A stretch of DNA of 16,623 nt from the NCBI GenBank assembly GCA_039975755.1, contig JBDWGM010000144.1, forward strand, positions 1-16,623. The letters run 5' to 3'. The position numbers and the translations under genes are program-made. Source of the stretch: JABSSA01 sp039975755. Its GTDB lineage: Bacteria; Pseudomonadota; Alphaproteobacteria; Rhodobacterales; Rhodobacteraceae. The notes below the pieces were generated by a model. It was not told the origin of the DNA. It searched no databases and saw nothing but the letters and a program-made list of their open reading frames with translations. Below are positions 13,419 to 16,623 of the stretch, one piece after another; positions within the stretch are counted from its first letter, which is position 1; every line of letters starts with the position of its first letter.

Positions 13419-13447
13419 CGTTTATGAGAGTGAGGACGGTGGGTCAA
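13419..13447 (-). promoter_or_regulatory. Probable promoter for the rplB-rplP operon
   Basis: On the minus strand TTGACC (13447-13442), a 17-bp spacer and TAAACG (13424-13419) give a good sigma70-type promoter. The predicted start near 13412 is only about 8 nt before the hairpin at 13404-13385 and about 150 nt before the rplB ATG. It is needed because the rplW terminator and the inserted plus-strand gene cut rplB off from upstream. Confidence 0.62.
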
Positions 13448-13557
13448 GCGTTGACGAAAGGATTCTCGCAATTTCGCCCTTTAAACATTCATACGAACGG
13501 CAATTTTGATTTAGTGGGCACATCCACATGGGACCTTGTCGTCAATTTAGAATTCGG

Positions 13558-13585
13558 CTGGCTTTTGTGTCATGATGCAAGCCAG
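13558..13585. repeat. Inverted repeat upstream of the PPOX gene
   Basis: CTGGCTT (13558-13564) and AAGCCAG (13579-13585) form a 7-bp inverted repeat with a 14-nt spacer, about 70 nt before the chosen PPOX start. It could be an operator or a leader hairpin. No clear promoter was found for the PPOX gene. Confidence 0.35.
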
Positions 13586-13656
13586 TTGGCTTCGCTCCGT
13601 GTGAAACGCGGCCAAAGGTGAAAATACACAAAGGCAAACCAGTAAAAGAAATCGAC

Positions 13657-14292
13657 GTGAACCCAAACTTCGCCGTAACCGACGAACGAACTCTGCGAAG
13701 TCTGTTTCAGCCTACGGGCAAGATCTCCATCCAAAAATGCCAGACTCAACTCGACAAACACTCCATCGCCTTTATCAAACGATCCCCATTCATCTGTATT
13801 GGAACCCAACATGCGGATGGAAAGGCGGATGTCAGCCCTCGCGGGGATCCTGTTGGCTTTGTGCAAGTTATGGATCAGCGCACATTGGCTATACCAGATC
13901 GCCCCGGCAACAACCGCCTTGATACGCTATCCAATATTGTCTCAAATCCCAGTGTTAGGCTTTTGTTCATCGTCCCGGGCTTTGACGACACAATGCGGGT
14001 CAATGGGCAGGCCAGCCTGACGACGGATCCAGAACTTTTAAGCGGCATGAGTGTGAATGATCGCAGTCCCAAGATTGCGATTATCGTCAAAGTAACCACG
14101 GTATTCATACACTGCGCGAAGGCTTTTCGACGTTCCAAACTGTGGGACCCAAGTCATCATCAGGATCGTTCAGAAGAACCATCGCTTGTCAAAATCGTAC
14201 TGGACCAATCTACCGGTGCCCCCGACGATGAATTCGAACAACGCAAGTTGGACGAAGCACTTGAAGATGGATATCGAAAAAAACTCTACTGA
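13657..14292 (+). CDS. FMN-dependent PPOX-type flavoprotein, MSMEG_1061-like
   Basis: This is a pyridoxamine 5'-phosphate oxidase-like split-barrel protein (211 aa). Conserved stretches, numbered from this start, are FICIGTQHADGKADVSPRGD (about 48-67), PDRPGNNRLDTLSNI and VRLLFIVPGFDDTMRVNGQA. HCAKAFRRSKLWDP near 150-163 is typical of the MSMEG_1061 group, presumed to bind FMN and act as small-molecule or F420/FMN-type reductases; the substrate is unknown. I prefer the GTG at 13657 (VNPNFAVTDERTLRSLF) because it matches the family's N-terminal length. A GTG at 13618 would add 13 residues; neither has a clear ribosome binding site. It lies opposite to, and converges on, rplW. Confidence 0.8.
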   Translation: MNPNFAVTDERTLRSLFQPTGKISIQKCQTQLDKHSIAFIKRSPFICIGTQHADGKADVSPRGDPVGFVQVMDQRTLAIPDRPGNNRLDTLSNIVSNPSVRLLFIVPGFDDTMRVNGQASLTTDPELLSGMSVNDRSPKIAIIVKVTTVFIHCAKAFRRSKLWDPSHHQDRSEEPSLVKIVLDQSTGAPDDEFEQRKLDEALEDGYRKKLY

Positions 14293-14364
14293 TCCTGCTT
14301 TAAAGAAAGGCTGCATTCCGACCGAGCGTCGAATGTCCAAATAGAGAAACACCATACAAAAAAA

Positions 14365-14388
14365 GCCCCCGCATTTCTGCGAGGGCTA
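14365..14388 (-). terminator. Rho-independent terminator after rplW
   Basis: On the minus strand AGCCCTCGCA-GAAA-TGCGGGGGCT is a 10-bp stem (one wobble) with a GAAA tetraloop, followed by seven T residues. It lies about 35 nt after the rplW stop and ends the tuf/rpsJ-rplW unit. On the plus strand it has a mismatch and no T-run, so it is not an obvious terminator for the PPOX gene. Confidence 0.9.
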
Positions 14389-14398
14389 AATCATGTAG

Positions 14399-14417
14399 CG
14401 CGGGGTTCACCCCCGCC
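14399..14417. repeat. Hyphenated palindrome after rplW
   Basis: GCGGGG and CCCCGC, separated by 5 nt, form a stem just after the rplW stop. On the plus strand the local sequence GTAGCGCGGGGTTCACCCCC closely resembles the palindrome after rplP at 10588-10610. In both cases it lies between the stop codon and the true terminator. Confidence 0.6.
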
Positions 14418-14424
14418 AAACCAA

Positions 14425-14721
14425 TCAAAGACCGGTGTTGACGTCGATCGAGTTGCCTTCTTCAAGCGTCACGTAAGCTTTTTTAACGTCCTTACGCTTG
14501 CCCAATTGGCCACGGAACCGCTTAACCTTGCCTTTGGTGATCGTCGTGTTGACCGACTTCACTTTGACATTGAACAGCGCTTCAACCGCCTCTTTGATCT
14601 GAGGCTTTGCCGCTTCGATCGCAACTTCAAAAACCACAGCACCATTTTCTTGGGCCATTGTCGCTTTTTCAGTGATGATCGGCTTGCGGATCACGTCGTA
14701 ATGTTCTGCTTTGGCGTTCAT
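14425..14721 (-). CDS. rplW: 50S ribosomal protein L23
   Basis: L23 (98 aa) sits at the tunnel exit and docks trigger factor and SRP. MNAKAEHYDVIRKPIITEKA is the typical start, and FNVKVKSVNTTITKGKVKR at about residues 50-68 is conserved. The start overlaps the rplD stop by 4 nt (ATGA). It ends its unit, followed by a palindrome and a strong terminator, instead of running into rplB as in most bacteria. Confidence 0.96.
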   Translation of the reverse strand: MNAKAEHYDVIRKPIITEKATMAQENGAVVFEVAIEAAKPQIKEAVEALFNVKVKSVNTTITKGKVKRFRGQLGKRKDVKKAYVTLEEGNSIDVNTGL

Positions 14722-15335
14722 TTCAAACGAGCCTCCAGAGCTTCAAGACCTGCTTTAGTGATCACCAAAGTATCACGGCGCAGGATGTCATACACGTTCG
14801 CACCTTGGCTTGGCAGAATGTCCAGACCTTCGATGTTACGAGCCGCTTGCGCAAATTCTGCGTTCACTTCTGTACCGTCGATGATCAGGGCACGTTTCCA
14901 ACCCAAGCTGGCAACTTGTTTGGCCAATGCCGATGTTTTGCCCGCAGATTCTGCGGCATCGATCACGACCAATTCGCCTGCTTTGGCTTTCGCTGACAAT
15001 GCATGCTTAAGACCAAGCTTGCGGAATTTCTTTGTCAGATCATGGCCATGGCTGCGCGGTGTTGGACCTTTGTAGATACCACCTTTGCGGAAGATCGGCG
15101 CGTTACGGTCACCGTGGCGTGCGCCGCCGGTGCCCTTTTGGCGATAGATCTTCTTGGTAGAATACGAAGTTTCCGACCGTGTCTTGACCTTGTGTGTACC
15201 AGCTTGCGCATTGTTACGCTGCCAGCGCACAACACGGTGCAGGATGTCGGCACGTGGCTCAAGGCCAAACAATGCTTCGTCCAGATCCAGTGTGCCGGCC
15301 TTTTTGCCGTCCAGTTTGATCATATCAAGTTTCAT
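14718..15335 (-). CDS. rplD: 50S ribosomal protein L4
   Basis: L4 (205 aa) reaches into the exit tunnel with a long loop. That loop is visible as KIYRQKGTGGARHGDRNAPI (about residues 62-81). The N-terminus MKLDMIKLDGKKAGTLDLDE is typical of alphaproteobacteria. L4 is the autogenous regulator of the S10 operon in enteric bacteria; I see no equivalent leader here. The gene overlaps rplC and rplW by 4 nt each (ATGA), so the three are translationally coupled. Confidence 0.97.
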   Translation of the reverse strand: MKLDMIKLDGKKAGTLDLDEALFGLEPRADILHRVVRWQRNNAQAGTHKVKTRSETSYSTKKIYRQKGTGGARHGDRNAPIFRKGGIYKGPTPRSHGHDLTKKFRKLGLKHALSAKAKAGELVVIDAAESAGKTSALAKQVASLGWKRALIIDGTEVNAEFAQAARNIEGLDILPSQGANVYDILRRDTLVITKAGLEALEARLK

Positions 15336-16066
15336 GCTTCACCCCCTTCGGCGGGCGCTGCGTCAGTCGGAGCATCTGCAACAGGTGCAGCGTCAGCTTT
15401 CAAAGCGGCAGGAAATGGAACTTGGTCCGGGAACGGTTTTTTCACCGCATCCTTGACTGTGACCCATCCACCTTTTGATCCAGGAACAGCACCTTTGACC
15501 ATGATCAGGCCACGAGATGTGTCCGTCTTGACCACTTCAAGGTTCTGCGTTGTCACGCGGGCAGCACCCATGTGACCGGCCATTTTCTTACCTTTGAAAA
15601 CGCGGCCCGGATCCTGACACTGACCAGTTGAACCATGTGAACGGTGGCTGATCGAGACACCGTGTGTCGCGCGCAAACCGCCAAAGTTGTGACGCTTCAT
15701 CGCACCGGCAAAACCTTTACCGATGGATGTGCCTGTCACGTCCACATATTGTCCTGCCAGATAGTGTTCAGCGATGATTTCAGCGCCAACCTCGATCATG
15801 TTTTCGGGGTTCACACGGAATTCCGCCAGCTTCCGCTTGGGCTCGACTTTTGACGCCGAATAATGCCCACGCATCGCTTTAGAAACACGTTTCACTTTGG
15901 CTGTACCTGCACCAAGCTGAACCGCTGTATAGCCGTCCTTGTCGACCGTGCGCTGTGCCACGACCTGCAGGTTATCCAGTTGCAACACAGTGACGGGGAT
16001 TTGCTTCCCGTCTTCCATGAAGAGGCGAGTCATACCCACCTTTTTCGCAATAACGCCTGAGCGCAT
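15332..16066 (-). CDS. rplC: 50S ribosomal protein L3
   Basis: L3 (244 aa) is an early-assembly protein near the peptidyl-transferase centre. MRSGVIAKKVGMTRLFMEDG is the typical start. The segment HGSTGQCQDPGRVFKGKKMA (about residues 147-166) contains the glutamine that PrmB methylates in E. coli. The protein is longer than the enteric one because of a C-terminal tail rich in Ala, Asp and Pro (KADAAPVADAPTDAAPAEGG), usual in this group. It starts 18 nt after the rpsJ stop and overlaps rplD by 4 nt. Confidence 0.97.
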   Translation of the reverse strand: MRSGVIAKKVGMTRLFMEDGKQIPVTVLQLDNLQVVAQRTVDKDGYTAVQLGAGTAKVKRVSKAMRGHYSASKVEPKRKLAEFRVNPENMIEVGAEIIAEHYLAGQYVDVTGTSIGKGFAGAMKRHNFGGLRATHGVSISHRSHGSTGQCQDPGRVFKGKKMAGHMGAARVTTQNLEVVKTDTSRGLIMVKGAVPGSKGGWVTVKDAVKKPFPDQVPFPAALKADAAPVADAPTDAAPAEGGEA

Positions 16067-16084
16067 CTGTTCTGCCCTCCTAGC

Positions 16085-16402
16085 TTACTGCAATTTGATT
16101 TCGACATCGACACCAGCAGCAAGATCGAGCTTCATCAGCGCGTCTACTGTTTGTGGTGTCGGGTCCACGATGTCGAGCAAACGCTTATGCGTCCGGATCT
16201 CGAACTGATCGCGGGATTTTTTGTCGACGTGCGGTCCGCGCAGAACGGTGAACTTTTCGATTTTGTTAGGCAAAGGAATTGGCCCACGAACCGACGCACC
16301 AGTGCGCTTAGCGGTATTTACGATTTCCTGTGTGGACGCATCCAACACGCGGTAATCGAACGCCTTCAGGCGAATACGAATATTTTGGCTTTGAACTGCC
16401 AT
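16085..16402 (-). CDS. rpsJ: 30S ribosomal protein S10
   Basis: S10 (105 aa) is a 30S head protein that also pairs with NusB in antitermination. IRIRLKAFDYRVLDASTQEI at the N-terminus, VRGPIPLPNKIEKFTVLRGP (about residues 38-57) and SRDQFEIRTHKRLLDIVDPT are diagnostic. The ATG at 16402 has AAGGGA about 10 nt upstream. It follows tuf after 120 nt with no terminator that I can identify, so it may be read through from tuf. Confidence 0.97.
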   Translation of the reverse strand: MAVQSQNIRIRLKAFDYRVLDASTQEIVNTAKRTGASVRGPIPLPNKIEKFTVLRGPHVDKKSRDQFEIRTHKRLLDIVDPTPQTVDALMKLDLAAGVDVEIKLQ

Positions 16403-16522
16403 TTTTTCTTGTCCCTTATCGGGTTAAAGCGGAGAGGAAGAGCAGCGGTATTGCCGCCCTTCATCGCGCCAAGCTTTCAGATCAAGGCCGGGGTTATTCC
16501 CCTGCCCTGACGACCAAATCGA
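16403..16522. other. tuf-rpsJ intergenic region
   Basis: This 120-bp gap holds two short hairpins on the minus strand, GGGG-AATAA-CCCC (near 16490-16502) and GCGG-CAATA-CCGC (near 16449-16461), but no T-tract terminator and no promoter that I would call. The rpsJ ribosome binding site lies at its end. Confidence 0.5.
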
Positions 16523-16623
16523 TTACTCGATGATTTTGGACACAACGCCAGCGCCAACTGTGCGGCCGCCTTCGCGGATCGCAAAGCGCAGACCGTCTTC
16601 CATGGCGATCGGTGCAATCAGCT
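16523..16623 (-). CDS. tuf: Elongation factor Tu, C-terminal fragment (partial)
   Basis: The last 32 codons of EF-Tu enter at the right edge. The translation LIAPIAMEDGLRFAIREGGR, then TVGAGVVSKIIE and stop, is the family's C-terminal domain 3 end. EF-Tu delivers aminoacyl-tRNA to the ribosome. Its position directly upstream of rpsJ is the normal str/S10 junction. Alphaproteobacteria often carry two tuf copies, so which copy this is cannot be told. Confidence 0.95.
   Translation of the reverse strand, partial: LIAPIAMEDGLRFAIREGGRTVGAGVVSKIIE

Noticed and set aside
15003..15575. Plus-strand open frame of 190 codons antisense to rplD/rplC
   Set aside because: Shadow frame; both minus-strand genes are certain and conserved.

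Overview
The window is the ribosomal-protein (S10-spc-alpha) region of an alphaproteobacterium, most likely a marine Rhodobacteraceae/Roseobacter-group member. The evidence for that group is: adk lies between secY and rpsM, rpmJ is absent after secY, rpsD is absent between rpsK and rpoA, L3 and S5 carry Ala-rich C-terminal tails, and the inserted genes (DUF1127, a TIGR02466-type oxygenase, a PetA-like protein, a PPOX flavoprotein) are typical of that group. The taxon is inferred from gene order and protein character only.

All ribosomal genes are on the minus strand, so the operon reads from high to low coordinates. Block 1 (16623-14425): tuf 3' end, rpsJ, rplC, rplD, rplW, then a strong terminator. 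Insertion A (about 13657-14292, plus strand): a PPOX-type flavoprotein. Block 2 (13447-10616): promoter and leader with an early terminator-like hairpin, then rplB, rpsS, rplV, rpsC, rplP, then a bidirectional terminator. Insertion B (9145-10472, plus strand): a 2OG-Fe(II) oxygenase-like gene and a Rieske-like gene. Block 3 (8970-4577): promoter, rpmC, rpsQ, rplN, rplX, rplE, rpsN, rpsH, rplF, rplR, rpsE, rpmD, then a terminator. Insertion C (4357-4142, minus strand): a small DUF1127 gene with terminators on both sides. Block 4 (3998-1278): promoter, rplO, secY, adk. Block 5 (about 1132-1): candidate promoter, rpsM, rpsK and the start of rpoA.

The usually continuous ribosomal superoperon therefore appears cut into five or six transcription units, each with recognisable sigma70-like promoters and/or terminators. 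Within blocks the genes are tightly packed (ATGA or TGATG overlaps, gaps of about 10-20 nt). Longer gaps carry hairpins.

The most striking item is the Rieske-like gene at 9831-10472. It keeps the twin-arginine signal, the overall ubiquinol-cytochrome c reductase iron-sulfur protein layout and all four cysteines of the two cluster boxes. Both histidine ligands are replaced (box I CPRLGC, box II CPCGAT). It is either a cluster-free paralogue or a protein with a differently ligated metal site. I see no CRISPR array, tRNA, rRNA, insertion sequence or phage gene in the window.
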